Positions 9,698-21,199 of a stretch of DNA of 64,000 nt are shown in pieces. The stretch is taken from contig CAJNDT010005995.1 in the NCBI GenBank assembly GCA_905221615.1, forward strand, positions 310,001 to 374,000. Reading direction: 5' to 3'. Position numbers and translations under genes: made by a program. The notes under the pieces are model-generated. The model ran no database searches. It saw nothing but the letters and a program-made list of their open reading frames with translations, and was not told the DNA's origin. This stretch comes from Symbiodinium sp. CCMP2592 (lineage: Eukaryota; Sar; Dinophyceae; Suessiales; Symbiodiniaceae). The number at the start of each line of letters is the position of its first letter. Positions within the stretch are counted from its first letter, which is position 1.

Positions 9698-12600
9698 AGT
9701 TGCTTACAGCTCAAGCGGCCGCGAATTGTAGCCGTCGAATCACCACAGGACAGCTTGTCGAGGAGCCAACCAGTTGAGATCCTAGCAGATCCCGGGTTCT
9801 CCAACCAAGTCTTCAATTTAGATCGGTTTGTGCGTGGCAATGTTCTTTCATTCGCTGTGATGCGGACAGCCTCGCATTCTTTTCGCACTAGGTGGTGATA
9901 CAGGCACGCTAAGCCGCAGGCGCCAATCACGAGCTGGCCCGGACCCAAATCCGGGGGGAGACAACCACTTGCCAAGCCACTTTGTTCTGCTCCTAGGCGT
10001 GAGGGTTCCCGTCTTGTCGACTTGCCTTCAGACCGCTGCCCACTCTTCAGGGTCTGATGCGGACGTCGGGTCTATTGTGCTTCGCTTCATCGGCTGTGGT
10101 GTCACTCGGAGAGTGTATGAGACGCTAGAGGAACCAGGCCAACGCCACTGGGATCACGATGAAGCTCTCGCCTTCAAGCTGGCAGTGGAGCCGCCGACTG
10201 CTATTTTGCAGGAAGGCGGTCAGAGCGCGGTGTCAGCGTATAGAAATCAGAAATGAAGCCATTCTTTCCTGCCCGCAGCCCTGGTTGGTTCCGAGCATGG
10301 TTTCTTTTGAGGCCTCTGAGCTGGTTGAAACAACAAGGGTGCGTCATGCCTTCGCAGCCTTCAGAGATCTTTCACACTCGTGAGGCAGCCTCCGAGCACA
10401 CATGCGTCTTTGCAGCCATGGAGAAGCCGAGCCTGCTTCCAAGATGTCTCTTCCAGGTCTTTCTATACTTCGGCACAGCAAGCATCTACCCGAAGATGTC
10501 AAGCCGGCGAAGCGCTCAAGGGAAGATACAGCCGAGCCGCCGTCAGACTCTACTCGCCCTTCTCGAGACAGTGGGGAAGCCAGCAGCGAAAGCAGCCCCA
10601 CATCAGACAGAACCAATCGAGGACACTGACTCGGAGGAGGTTGCACCACGCTCTTCTCCGGTAAGAAATGGCTCCACGGCAAGTCCTCCGGCAGCTAAAC
10701 CAAATGGTCCCAGGCACCGCCGCCCGGCATTGCCAGCAAGACATCCCTTCGGGACTATTGCATCTGGATCACCGGCCCCTCACCTGCTAGCGCTGTGACC
10801 CAGGTCACCCCGAGCACACCCACGCCTGAGGGAGGCTTAAAATTACTTTAACCATTCCACCTCGGTGGTCTCGATCGTAGACGGGTGCGTAAGCCTCCCA
10901 TTCTCATGGCGAACAGTTGTGCATCCTATTGGATGCTTTGGCAACTCACCTTGAGGCGGTCCAGTCACAAAACAGTTTGCCTGCACCCATAAGTTCTCGC
11001 CTAATCTCGCCTATATCTCAGGCCCAATTAAAGACACGCGCATCCTGACGGCAGGTGCAACTCCCAACGCGACCATTGTCCGAACCCGATATTGTAGGCC
11101 GTTGCATGCTTCGGTGGCAACCAAAGGGATGTGCATATGTACCAAGCCACATTGCGTCGCTTCTTAACATCACTGGCTGCCCAGTGCTCCATGCTGAACG
11201 CTATAAGCCACCAGCTTCCTGCCCCAACCTGCGAGTTGCAAAGATAAACCCGTTTTCCGAGGTTACATACAGTGCTGTCTCCTCGGAGCGGCTGTATGTG
11301 CATGTGCTGCTCCCGCGGGACGGCATGCGTTTAAGCAGATTTTGCGGGAAGGCCATGCGCCTTGGGAACTCGTTCTCGTCGTTGAGGGAACGCCGCACAG
11401 TCACAGTATTCCGAGCAATAAGGGTTTCCTGAACAAGGTTGCACTTTCGATTTTGCGTGTCAAGCACCGTGCGACAACGGCCGCTGACACTGAGCGTCCG
11501 ACACACTGAACAAGGTGGTGCGAAGCAAGCCAGCCAACTAACAACAAATCATGACTTTGTTCTCAACTTTAACCGCGTGGAAGGATTGCCATGATTGGCC
11601 ATTGCTTGCTGGTTTAAGTCGGTGGATGGCGTTCTAAACCCCCACCTCTTGTAGGAAGAATCGGGTAGGCATTAGGGCGAGTGTGTGAAGACTCCTGCGC
11701 ACAAGACCGCACATGGGCGTGCAAGGATTCCTAGCACCTAGGCATTGTTGTTTCAATTTAGAACAACATCCGCGCCACCGGCTGCACGACGCTTCAAATG
11801 CCAGCCACCAAGTAGACACTCTTCGCGCAACACGCCCAACCAACAACACAAGGAAGGACAAACCCCCAGTTAGACACGGCCTTAGCCTGCAAAAGCAACG
11901 CCACTGCGATGAGAACCGTCCGTGTAGACGCAGCGCAGGCAGCACACCCCACAACAACCAAGAAATGTTAATCCATATGCAGGTGCAGAAGTAAGCCGTG
12001 AGCAAACACACCTCGATCGTCGAGAGTCTAGAATAAGTTCGATGTGCTCCAGCGCGCTTTACTGATGTCTGGTTTTTTCTGTGGGTTGGGCTGCGTGTTG
12101 CTTGCTCAAACAGGCTTGCACAAAAACAGAGTTTTTGTGCAAGACACGCCTGCTAGATTCTTGTGCAAAAACTATGTTTTCGGACCAACCCCTAATGCTA
12201 CGGTGTTGTCGATGTTGTGTTTTGCTTTGTCGTTTTCTACTACCGTTTCTGTTGCTTTTTGGAGAGGTGGCCAGGCAAGCGACTCAGACACCCTCTCGAT
12301 TGTTATTTGCCCGAACTGCCTCGCCTCTCTGGCTGGCTCCGTTTTTTTTTCTATGTGTTTCCCCCCTCGGCCATGGCCCATCATGGACCCCCCAAGCTGC
12401 CTGTGCTTCTTTTCCGGCCTTCCATTTTCATCTGTCATGTGCCTTCTTCGGGGCCTTGTCTTTTAGTTCTACGAGCCTCTGGGCTCATCTCAGTGTTCTC
12501 TGTTTGTCTACAGTTTGGACTTGGTGAAGGTTGTATGTGCCATCGGCAAGCGTTGCAGCCCTGCCTTTCAAGGGCCAAACAAAGTGCACGAAAGCTTTGT

Positions 12601-13622
12601 GCAGAGAGCTGCCGGTGGCATGTTGGCGCGTGCCCCAAAACAAGCAGTAAACGATCGCAGAAGACAGCTTGTGGTGACTGAATGTGGCAGGTCGCATGAG
12701 CATAAAACGGTTTTGAGCATCGGGAGCGTGATGAAAGCAAGAATATGCTTTTGGACCAGACTTGAGACGCGATGTTTTGAGTCACTTTTTCAGAGATATC
12801 TGCATGTGCTGCCAGCACATGCATGCCATTGTCGGCATTGTACAGTATGTAGCTGGCTCAGGTTGGAGTCAGCTTCTTTGAGTACCAGGTTCGCTATGAC
12901 AAGGGGGGATCCGAGATGGAGTTTGGCATGCTCCAGCCCCGGCTACGTGACAGTGGGGGTCCTTCGAAATGGTGGGTTCGCATCCCGAACTGAGCCAGGT
13001 TTGGTTTGGGCGTCCAGAAGATTGCCAGGTGCTGTGAGCTGTGACACGGCTGTGCACAGGGAGATCTGTCGGGGAAGCTTGAGCTCTGCCAGCATGGACT
13101 TCTTCGGCACCTCCTTCCCTGTGTGGTCTGGACTCCTGGACCTCGTCCTCTAAGTTGCAGACAGCGAGTGAGTTCTCAGGTGCCTGACCGAAGTGGCCGA
13201 CAAGCAGTCCTCCGGCGTCACTGTTGTTGACGAGCTTGCGAAAGCATTTGGAGGCCTCACCCCAGCACGCTGCATGCAAGACGCTGCAACCCCAAAGAAG
13301 ACAAGAAGCAACCAGGCCCCGGTATCAAGGCAAACGAGCTTTGTGTGATCGATCCACAGAAGGCGGGTGCCTTGCCGTCAGGCTTGTGCTTTGAAATGTC
13401 GGCAGCCAGGTTCCGATCTCTGAGGATGGCTACGAAGCCGGCTTCCCAGCGACTCCTTTTGCTTTCTGTTGTTGTGTTGCTGGAGCTCCTGCAGTGACCA
13501 AGGCTGTTTTGTCTTTGAAGGATGTCGACAAGATGGCAACCTTTGTGTCGCGTGTTGTGGAGCACATGGGAGGATCGGCTGTTGACCGTGTTTGCATAGC
13601 AGGCCTAGCAGGCTATGCATGA
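5313..13622 (+). CDS. Glycoside hydrolase, GH72/GH17-like (clan GH-A), multi-exon
   Basis: Probably acts on beta-1,3-glucan; GH72 enzymes are glucanosyltransferases of cell surface and wall. Spliced exons read K-G-I-S-Y-G-P near the start, L-G-A-N-A-V-R-L-Y-G-N-D-P (the GH72/GH17 beta-strand segment), F-L-D-E-A-H, then I-V-I-N-E-P-D-L-K at 6489-6530 with the presumed acid/base Glu, and P-V-F-I-G-E-Y-H at 7422-7445 with the presumed nucleophile Glu. Exons with agreeing phase: 5313-5377, 5428-5469, about 5518-5580, 5658-5690, 5736-5786, 5836-5910, 6316-6410, 6488-about 6530, about 6639-6684, 6731-about 6795, about 7060-7218, 7268-about 7475, 7883-7924, 12862-12930, 13180-13348 and 13521-13622. 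Most introns are 45-80 bases; one is 4.9 kb. The true start is not found. Family assignment is from motif memory. Confidence 0.82.
6316..6795 (+). CDS. Glycosidase exons with the N-E-P-D acid/base motif
   Basis: Exon 6316-6410 encodes N-C-Y-S-Q-I-K-E-Q-Y-K and ends H-P-A-L-K across a GC-AG intron (6411-6487). The next exon begins in phase and gives T-I-I-V-I-N-E-P-D-L-K-I-P. Two further exons follow: A-I-I-S-A-I-D-G-M-L-D-A-E-K (about 6639-6684) and N-F-P-N-F-T-A-T-F-S-F-G-V-C (6731-about 6795). Confidence 0.8.
7060..7924 (+). CDS. Glycosidase exons with the G-E-Y-H nucleophile motif
   Basis: Exon about 7060-7218 contains M-L-E-L-R-R-A-M-E-K-P-E and D-Y-G-Y-T-P-K-N-D-L-A-K-I-Y-R-S (it may hold a further small intron). 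Intron 7219-7267 joins in phase to F-T-N-S-F-N-T-N-N-P-A-T-D-M-K-P and on to P-V-F-I-G-E-Y-H (Glu codon 7437-7439). Exon 7883-7924 gives D-L-E-K-I-L-S-I-A-Q-S-S-S-L and ends at a GC donor that opens the 4.9-kb intron. Confidence 0.78.
9240..9705. repeat. Composite trinucleotide/hexanucleotide microsatellite inside the glycosidase intron
   Basis: Blocks of imperfect TAC/GTA palindromic words, then (TAC)n/(GACTAC)n, then (CTTCCA/CCTCCA)n, then (TGC)n. It is a mosaic of related triplets of the same pyrimidine-rich sense as the 4.1-kb repeat. The poly-Ser, Val/Glu and Leu ORFs over it on both strands are repeat products. Confidence 0.95.
9706..12861. other. Remainder of the large glycosidase intron; no gene recognised
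   Basis: The phase-matching exons at 7883-7924 and 12862-12930 imply that this whole stretch is intronic. A frame at 10402-10629 gives a hydrophilic Ser/Arg/Glu-rich peptide without family features, and 12044-12530 is T-rich with hydrophobic translations in all frames. I see no convincing independent gene here, although a nested gene cannot be excluded. Confidence 0.45.
12862..13622 (+). CDS. Glycosidase 3' exons and C-terminal domain
   Basis: Exon 12862-12930 follows a CAG acceptor and encodes V-G-V-S-F-F-E-Y-Q-V-R-Y-D-K-G-G, which completes the barrel. Exon 13180-13348 gives C-L-T-E-V-A-D-K...A-F-G-G-L-T-P-A-R-C and can end at the TGA at 13346. Exon 13521-13622 resembles it (D-V-D-K-M-A...H-M-G-G-S-A-V-D-R-V-C) and ends at a TGA, so the C-terminus may carry two copies of a small Cys-containing repeat. 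Which stop is used is undecided. Confidence 0.65.
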
Positions 13623-15841
13623 CCTGTGACGGCGAGGCTCCGTGAGAGACGAAAGTCAGTTGCAGAGCTTTGCCAAGAGGCGTGGTCAGGATGGAGATTG
13701 TTCCCGGGCGGTGCATGCTGCATGTCACATGCACTCTCTTCGTCTCGTGGCAAAGGTACGCAGGAAGCACACTTGCGGCTTATGCCCGAGACTGGCCTCT
13801 GCGAGCCTCCGAGGGCAACCTCAGCTTCGCCTCCATGGCCTCGGATCTCGGCGGGGAGCCGAGGGAAGCAGCCGCGGAGCGGAGCATCGCGGAGCAGCCG
13901 CGGAGCGCTGAGCCGCGTTGGCAGTCGAGGCCAGCATCCATCTTGGATCAGCTGGGATGTGGACACCCCAGTTGCTCCATTTCAATGAACACTCCAGTGG
14001 TCCAGTGGCACTTCGCATGTGGGCACGGCAAAAGCCTGTCAAAGCTCGTAGTAGGCAGGCCGTCAGCAGAAAAATGTGGGAGGAGCTGCAACCATAGTTC
14101 TAAAGAGTCCCCGGCGTTTTGTGAGGCCTGCTGGCAGAAAGCTTTGTACTTTCCCGTGCCTCGAGTTGGGAGTCGGGTAAATCGACTGAGTAAAGATTTG
14201 TTCCCTCACAGCTGTCGCAGCACGGGACATGGCCTGCAGAGGCAATAAGAAGCCGATATCATCTCAATCACTGCAGATTTACGAAAGGATTGCTGGGATC
14301 CGAGCAGGGGTTGTGCAGTATTGCCCATCATTTGCGAGTTTTGGCGCTGCACACTTGCCGTGATGCGATTGAAACCGCGTGGTGGTGATTATTGACGTTT
14401 CACGAGGTCGCATGACGGCCTCGATTCCATGCATATCCATCCATGATCATCCATGCTTGTTGAGTCTGCAAAAGGATCCCCAAAGGTGATGCGAGTGGCT
14501 GGTTTGGGGCAATCAAGGAAGGAATGTGAGACGCCCTGTTAACCCCTGCCCGACAAGTCGAAGTAAGGTGCAAGAGAACAGGAAGCATCGCCTAGCCTTC
14601 GACGAATTCGCAGTTTCGTGCTGTGACTAGCAGCTGGCATGGTGTTGCGACCGTTTGCGACCGCAGAAGACAGGAAATGGCTGCTTGTGTTGCCGATCGA
14701 GCTTCAGATGAGAGCAGCGTGGGACAGGCAGTGCCTGCTGGAGTCCCCACAGCCCAACTGCAAGCTGCAAACGTCTGCTTCGAGGCAATCAGCTATGCTT
14801 GCGGCAAGCTCCACTCCTTCAACTGTTCAGAACTACCAGATAGCTGCAATCAGGCCGCCGTTGCAGGCCGTTGTGAAAGCGAGACACATGCGTGGCCCTG
14901 AGGACATCTGGCTGAAGGCGGACTACGCAAGGCGCCCAGTAAAGCTCGAGCACCGGCCCCGACATCCCCGACTCGAGCACTGTTCCAGCATCGCTGCTTC
15001 GAGAGCCAAGCCCCAGCCGATTCGCTCGACGACGTGTTTTGAGGCTTTGAGGCTTTTTTCAATTCGCTCAAAGGCTTCGTTTTGCAACATCCGAGCTTCA
15101 TCATAACACTTCCCAAACTATGCTCGGAACAGCCCACTGCCCATCGGACACGAATCCCTGGTGAGTGAATATGGGTGAATCATGTCGGTGAGCCATGACG
15201 AATCTGCACCGTCATTGCGCGAACCCTGGTTGCTCCGAATCCGTTACTTCTGGGGCGGAAATCTCTTGTGCGCACATCCCGCGAGCACGAATCGTTCCTG
15301 CGCGAATGTGTACGAATGCACCACCGCAGTGAGCGAATCCATTGCCGAATGTTTGAGGAGTAAGTGCGCCGAATGCTTGTTCCAAAATCCGGTCTCTTCA
15401 GTGCGGGATCGGCGTTCTACTAGCCTGCAAGCCTTTACGCGATGCCTCAACCAACATAAGCCAAGGTCCTCAGTTTGTTCTACTTGCGGCAGGTCGGATT
15501 CCCCTTTGCAGCGGGAAGATTGGTGAAAACCTCGTGCATGTCGTGTGACATGTTCCTGTTCCTGTCAGGTCACCAGCCGAACTCCACTACAGGATTGCAG
15601 CTTCAATGGTGCTGCCGGAACGCGAGAGTGCCACATGTCTAAAGCGTGGGTTGTCATGACTGAGCCCAGGCCATGTTCGCACCCGCGTCCACATACAGAC
15701 CTGTTGCATCGACCTCGGTGCGACCTGACTCTGTTGAGGGCTGGAGACGCGCCTTTTGCAAAAGTAGGCTCGAGGACTGCTTTATTTCAAGCTGATGTAG
15801 AGAGTGTAGAGGTCTTGCCCACTTTCGCTGCGCCTCGGTGC
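13623..15841. other. Intergenic; no gene recognised
   Basis: Two overlapping open frames (13670-14248 and 14639-15106, plus strand) have no family features and a composition no better than chance. The region separates the glycosidase end from the TDP1 start and presumably holds the TDP1 promoter, for which no motif could be identified. Confidence 0.4.
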
Positions 15842-17933
15842 ATGAGTTTTTTGAGGGACTTCTTCCGTGTCTTGGAACTGTCGGACGAGTCGGAGGACGA
15901 GGTAGATGCAAGTACAAGAAGCGATCCCGAGAGCAAAAGACGAAGGACCGAGGCAAGTGCTTCTGGCATCGTGAGCACGGCCAACAGTGATGTGGTGCCC
16001 GCAGAGCCTGAAAGCAAGCGTTTTGCAGACGGCCGCTCCGGAGACGAACGCTTTCACTCTGCCTTGTACTTCAACAAGCTTATGGACTGCATATGCACTT
16101 GTGGTAACTTGGATAATCGACTCTTTCGTTTAGTGCCTCACACCCCAGTCGCATGTTTTGCATGGTGTGTTCCCCCGGCTAGAATTCTGGCTGCTGGTTT
16201 TCAGACAGGCAGCTGCCAGCTCGTGATGGATGCTGACCAATCCGCTGCACCCCCTTAAAATGCTCGCAGACTGTTTACACCCTGGAACCCTAAACCGAAA
16301 GGCCGTAGAGGGCCGTAGCACGTACACAGTATTCAAGCGTGTTCAAGTGTTCAACAGTCAGGCAGCACAAACATCATGGCTTGTCTGAGGTGATGATCTG
16401 ACGCTGCAGGACATTTTTGAGAATCACCCAATGGGCAACGACTTGGCCACGCATGTTGTCCTCGTGAACTTTATGATAGATCTGCCATGGCTTTGTCAGC
16501 AATGTCCGTCTCTGCTGCGTACGCCGCGCATGTCCCTCCTGTATGGCGATGGTGGTGATACTTGCAAGCAGGTGGAACGAGAACGAGCCCGCATGGGATT
16601 GTCCACGTCGCTGCATTCTCCATCCTTGCCCTTGCAGTGGGGAACGCATCACAGCAAAATAGTGTTGTTGCTGTACAAGAACTGTCTGAGAGTGTGTATT
16701 CGCACCTTCAACGACATCTTTGCAGACATTCACGAGAAATCAAATGCAATGTACATTCAAGACTTCCCTGAATTGCAGCAGCAAAATCGACCCGACAAAG
16801 ATAATTTCGGAGATGACTTTCGGAACCAGATTGTCAAGTACTTCCAAGCATGTGGTGGCTTCGAGCCTGCAGAGCTTCATGCATACGATTTCTCTACTGC
16901 GGCGGTTGCCATCGTGTGTTCCGCGCCCGGATATCATGCATCTGGCAATTTGCATGAATGGGGCCATCTACGTTTACGCAAGCTACTGGGTCAGCATGCT
17001 AAAGGGTTGCAGCATCCAGCTGGGACTCACGGCGTAGTTTGCCAGGCAAGCTCTTTTGGAACTTTGTCCAAGAATTGGATTGACGAATTCCATGCCACCT
17101 TGTCAGCAACATGTGACGCAACACATACGGCATTTCTCAAGAAGCCTATGCTCACTTTCGTCGCTCCCACTGTAGGACAAGTTCGCGATAGTATCGAGGG
17201 ATGGGTTTCCAGCGCGTCTTTGTTCATAAAGCGAGCGACTGTGTCGGCTTGGCCCACACTCTGGCGACGATGGGGTCCCAAGGTGGGCTCGCGAGATTCG
17301 CGATCAATGCATCGGGCCATGGCTATGCCCCACTTGAAGACATTATGCAGATATGTCACGTGGAACAAAGGTGACGACGAAGATGCGCTCTTGCTTTGGC
17401 TCTATGTCGGTTCGCACAACATGAGTAAGTCGGCATGGGGAGAAATTCAGAAAGGTGGATCACAACTCTGCGTCCGCTCGTATGAGATGGGTGTAGTCTA
17501 CTTCCCGTCGCGTTTGGCGACACTTGAGCGTGACACGTCAAGAGGAGCCTTCTTCTTGCACAAGATTCATAACGAGGCTAAGCATGAGGCCGTGTTTGTG
17601 CCCAGTGCAACGCACTCCAGGCAAGCCAAACTTCTTGAGAGTCTGCGGCTGCGGGCCTTGCCCATGGTCTTTCCAATTGCCATCCCGCCTGCACCTTCCC
17701 CCGTGGCAGACGATCCAACGTGGTCCCGTGACCTGCCTAAGGAAATGTATGCAGGACTGGACCGCTTTGGAACTCGATTCGGAGAACGAGGTCCCGAGTT
17801 CTACGGCCACCGCGCCGTCGCGCAGCGGGGAAAAGGGGTTGCTGTTGGCTCACAAAAGTGGCGTGGGGGATCCGCATCGAGGATTCGAGGTGTATCATCA
17901 CCAAGGACATCTGAGCGCATCAGCTGGAGGTGA
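15842..17933 (+). CDS. TDP1: Tyrosyl-DNA phosphodiesterase 1
   Basis: Removes topoisomerase I peptides and other 3' adducts from DNA ends; phospholipase D superfamily, nuclear. The main exon (about 16410-17933) carries both HKN motifs: G-T-H-H-S-K with N in C-I-R-T-F-N (H74, K76, N94 counted from the ATG at 16431) and M-P-H-L-K with N in G-S-H-N-M-S-K-S-A-W-G (H301, K303, N330). Other family segments: W-G-H-L-R-L-R-K-L-L, S-S-F-G-T-L, V-R-S-Y-E-M-G-V-V-Y-F-P-S and a late W-S-R-D-L. The first exon, from ATG 15842 to about 16080, is Ser/Asp/Glu-rich with an E-S-K-R-R-R nuclear-signal-like motif and then F-H-S-A-L-Y-F, matching the unstructured N-terminus of TDP1. The exact first intron is unresolved, and the last 60 codons extend beyond the usual C-terminus. 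Confidence 0.92.
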
Positions 17934-20300
17934 TGCAAGCATCGCGAGCATGCACTTCTTACTTCGTGCAGGATGCTGCCACCACGGCTCTCAGCGAGGA
18001 AGGCTACCAGACAGTGATCAGCAGCAACAGCACTGCTCAGGCGCATTCTTGCGCTGTGCCGTGTGCCCTAAGTTTTCGGTTCATGTTGATCAGCCGGATG
18101 CATCTCAGGTCGATTTTCAATGGATTTGATTAGCAGGTGAGTGCGAAGCGCAACGAATACTTTTGTTCCGCGTTGGGGCCAGGAGCTAGTCGGCGCTGCG
18201 AGATAAATTGAAGCTACTCGTAGGAACGCGCGCTGCAAGCAAGTCCACTTTCGGCAGATTCTCGTAGTATGGCCGGATTGCTCCGAGATGGAGGGGGAAC
18301 ACGGGGGCAAAGCTGCACACGATATGCGTGTGAAGGTCGGTTGACACATAGACAACTTCACAGGATTTGATCAATCGACAGAGAAAATGAGATTTGCAGC
18401 AATTGCCAGGTTGCCCCGACTACTCAGTACTCAATATTCACATCTACTTTCAGACCGCAGGTTTGCTGCTGTGCTGTCTTCAGGTGAGCACTTTCATCGG
18501 GCGAGAAGTTCTGAATCAGAATATGGAGGCCGACGCCTTCGATTGCTGAACATCGCTCTGACTCTGACTCTTCAGGTGACGGACCAGGCTGGCCTCACTG
18601 CATTTTCAGCTCATCCACCGACCAGCTTCCACATGCTGGAGGCCACAGAAACAAGCTTCTCCGCAGTTGCACACAAGTTCGGGCTTCCTTGCCGCTGACA
18701 GACTGGGAGGGCACACTGATTGGGGATCAGCTTTGAAGGGGGTGGCACAAGGATGGAAATTGTGAAGGTGGTTTGTGAGGGGGGTGCGGGCACTCGACTA
18801 TGCACTGCTGCAAGTGGACGTGTACAGTACTGCCCTGAGTGGTGAAGGTGTCGGTGGTAGTCGCCGCGGCTTTCGCCCGATCTGTGATTTGGATGGTCCA
18901 GTCGATCTCCTAGCGCATGTTGAGTTTTTGAGTGTGTACACTTATATAGGTCCTAGGTGTTTACAGGTCAATTGCTAGAGGATGGGGCGGTCCCTCTGGG
19001 TGGGGCCTGATGTCAAACAGTTTGTGCTATCGTAACAGCTGCAAATCAGCCGATCAGGAGCATAGCTGCCACACGTTCCATGACTCTTCGTCACACTCTT
19101 CAATAAGCTTACCATTTGTCCGACAACCCGTAGCTACCCCAGTGGCGACAGCCTCGCTTAAGAGACATGTTGGATCGGGCGAGGGAAACGAGAGCTCCCT
19201 CGATTTCTTAATTGTTGAATTCGCGCATTTTCGTAGATACTATGCTATAGCGAGCTCACTAGTCCAGGCGCCCAATTTCACAAATCAAGGATTTTTGAAG
19301 CAGCACTGTCGCTGTGGGTCAGGTCAACGTCTAAGGTTTCAAGGCAGGATCTATACCCAGGCCGACCGAGGGACCAGTTGGCCCACTGTAAGCGGACGCA
19401 AGCAGAGGCCCCCCGCCAAGCCAGCCGCGAGACGACGCTAGGCCCCTGGCCGAACCCAGCTAAGTCTGTCTTCGGCACAGGAGGAGCTTTCGCAAGTGCC
19501 GTGGGTCTGCGGTGGTTCTTCTGGACGGAATTGTTGGGAGCTCAGCACAGAGCACAGTAGACTCGCAGATTCGGTTTTGGAGTGGCCGCGACCTCGCGAA
19601 TAGATAGGCCCCCCGAAGAAGAGCTCCACTGCGTGGTTGGAGATAGGCCCGTGCAACCTGAGCCCTGGGCATGTGGTCGGTGCTGCCCATTGTCTCACGA
19701 TGCAACAACACTTTCTGGCAGCTGGCTCAGAGTGCCGCACGTCATGTGCAACTTTCAGTTCCAGATCTATGCAGGCTGTACACTTTGGACACAGCAGCTG
19801 CACGCTGCCTTGTGGCAGGAAAGACTAAGTCAGAGCAGCCATTATGGCCGGTGTTTCGTAAACGGCTGTATTACCGCGGGTGAGTTTCTGTCATCCGGTG
19901 TCATGATACATGGGACTTGATGGACGTCACGAACTTGGGCTGGCTTCTGAGCCACTCGGATTCAGAGTGCCAGCCAGTAACTTGCCCAGCAAACGCAGCT
20001 GCCGACCCAGGCCGGTGCTGAAACAGGCGCGCGGGGGCGGAATGCGGAAGTCGGGCATCCGCGAGTCGTCTGGAAATGCTGCTTTCCAGGAAGGCCGCCC
20101 TCTCGCTGCTAGCGAAGTGGGTCGGGCCTGGCCGTTTACGATATATAAAGGAGAGAGCTGTGCGCGCGTCCTCCCAGGTTCCAAGCAGCTGGCCTTGTCA
20201 CCTTCGCTTCATTTGGATCGAGTGCAGGCAGCGTGTTCGTTCGTTCTCTCGCGCTCCCTCTCCCTCTCTGTCTCTGTCTCTTTATTCGATGAATCGGGAC
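17934..20300. other. Intergenic; no gene recognised
   Basis: Short open frames only, none with family features or a convincing run of exons. A TC-rich tract at 20240-20283 lies just before the coiled-coil exons described next and could be the polypyrimidine tract of an intron. Confidence 0.4.
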
Positions 20301-20309
20301 GTTTTATGA

Positions 20310-21080
20310 TATCGTCACGAGAAAAGGTGTTCCAGCAGCTGGGCTCCTTGCACGAGGCCCTTGCCGAGCACAGGCCAGCACCCAAAACGCACGGTGTTGC
20401 AAAAGTATCCGATTTGCAAGCGTGGTTTTCGGCTTGGTCGTTGTTGGGGCCAAGGCCAAGCTGCAACGAGGCGAAAGGGTGACTCTTTGAATTTGGCAAA
20501 GTCTCGCGTGCCGTGTGGACAAAGGATTCTTTGTGGCGTGAAAATCGCCGCCTCCGCGGCGAGGCAACGCATCGGGGGAGGTTCTTTGGGAAAGCGGAGC
20601 ATTTCTCGGGGTCTCAGGTGCAGTCCTGGAAAGATGAAGCGGCAGCTCGGCATCGAGAGACAGCAGAGCTCCGGCTGGAGGCATTGATTAGCATCGTGCA
20701 GAAGGGAACATACAGCACTGGTAACCATGAGAGTTGCGATGTGTCGCTGTCCCTGGCAAGGTGGCTCAGCTACATGCAGAGTTGCAGGCCCGAAGCTTGA
20801 AGGCTGAATGACGGCTGTTTCCACGCAAACAGAATGTCGCAAGTCATGTTGCAAAGCATTGATGAGGCTGAGCAGTCAAGATCCCAGGAGCTGTTCACTC
20901 AATTGGAGGCCAAAACAAGAAAGTACAAACTGTGAGGAAGCATCCTGCTGTCGTGCTGCCATGTCCAAATCTCACACAGCTTCAGCTCATGTCGCGAAAC
21001 CGCACGAGCTCGGTCTGGAGGAATGGGCGCTATGCGTCAAGTACATGATGCAAAAGCCGCACCGATCATGTCGTAGCATC
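20310..21080 (+). CDS. Probable coiled-coil gene, exon fragments, unrecognised
   Basis: Several short frames following AG acceptors share heptad-like, Gln/Glu/Leu/Arg-rich sequence: F-Q-Q-L-G-S-L-H-E-A-L-A-E-H (about 20330-20372), W-R-E-N-R-R-L-R-G-E (about 20533-20562), V-Q-S-W-K-D-E-A-A-A-R-H-R-E-T-A-E-L (20620-20700), V-A-Q-L-H-A-E-L-Q-A-R (20760-20800) and S-I-D-E-A-E-Q-S-R-S-Q-E-L-F (20857-20935). They lie in different frames, as expected of exons separated by short introns. No family is recognised, and neither the start nor the end can be fixed. Confidence 0.45.
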
Positions 21081-21199
21081 GTGCTAACAGGCGGCAGCGG
21101 CGCTTCCATGAAGCACTCTACAAGCTGGTTCTGGTTCTTTATGGGTCTCTCGGCATTCGAGGCCTTCAAAAGACAGCATTTACACACCAAACCTTGTGC

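Noticed and set aside
10253..10798. 181-codon plus-strand frame
   Set aside because: Low-complexity, no protein features, and it lies in what phase-consistent exons indicate is an intron.
12044..12681. Overlapping hydrophobic frames suggesting a membrane protein
   Set aside because: Three frames are all hydrophobic because the DNA is T-rich; none has a consistent start, splice signals or motifs.
12955..13000. GGTGGGTTCGCATCCC resembling a tRNA T-arm
   Set aside because: No acceptor, D or anticodon arms at proper distance.
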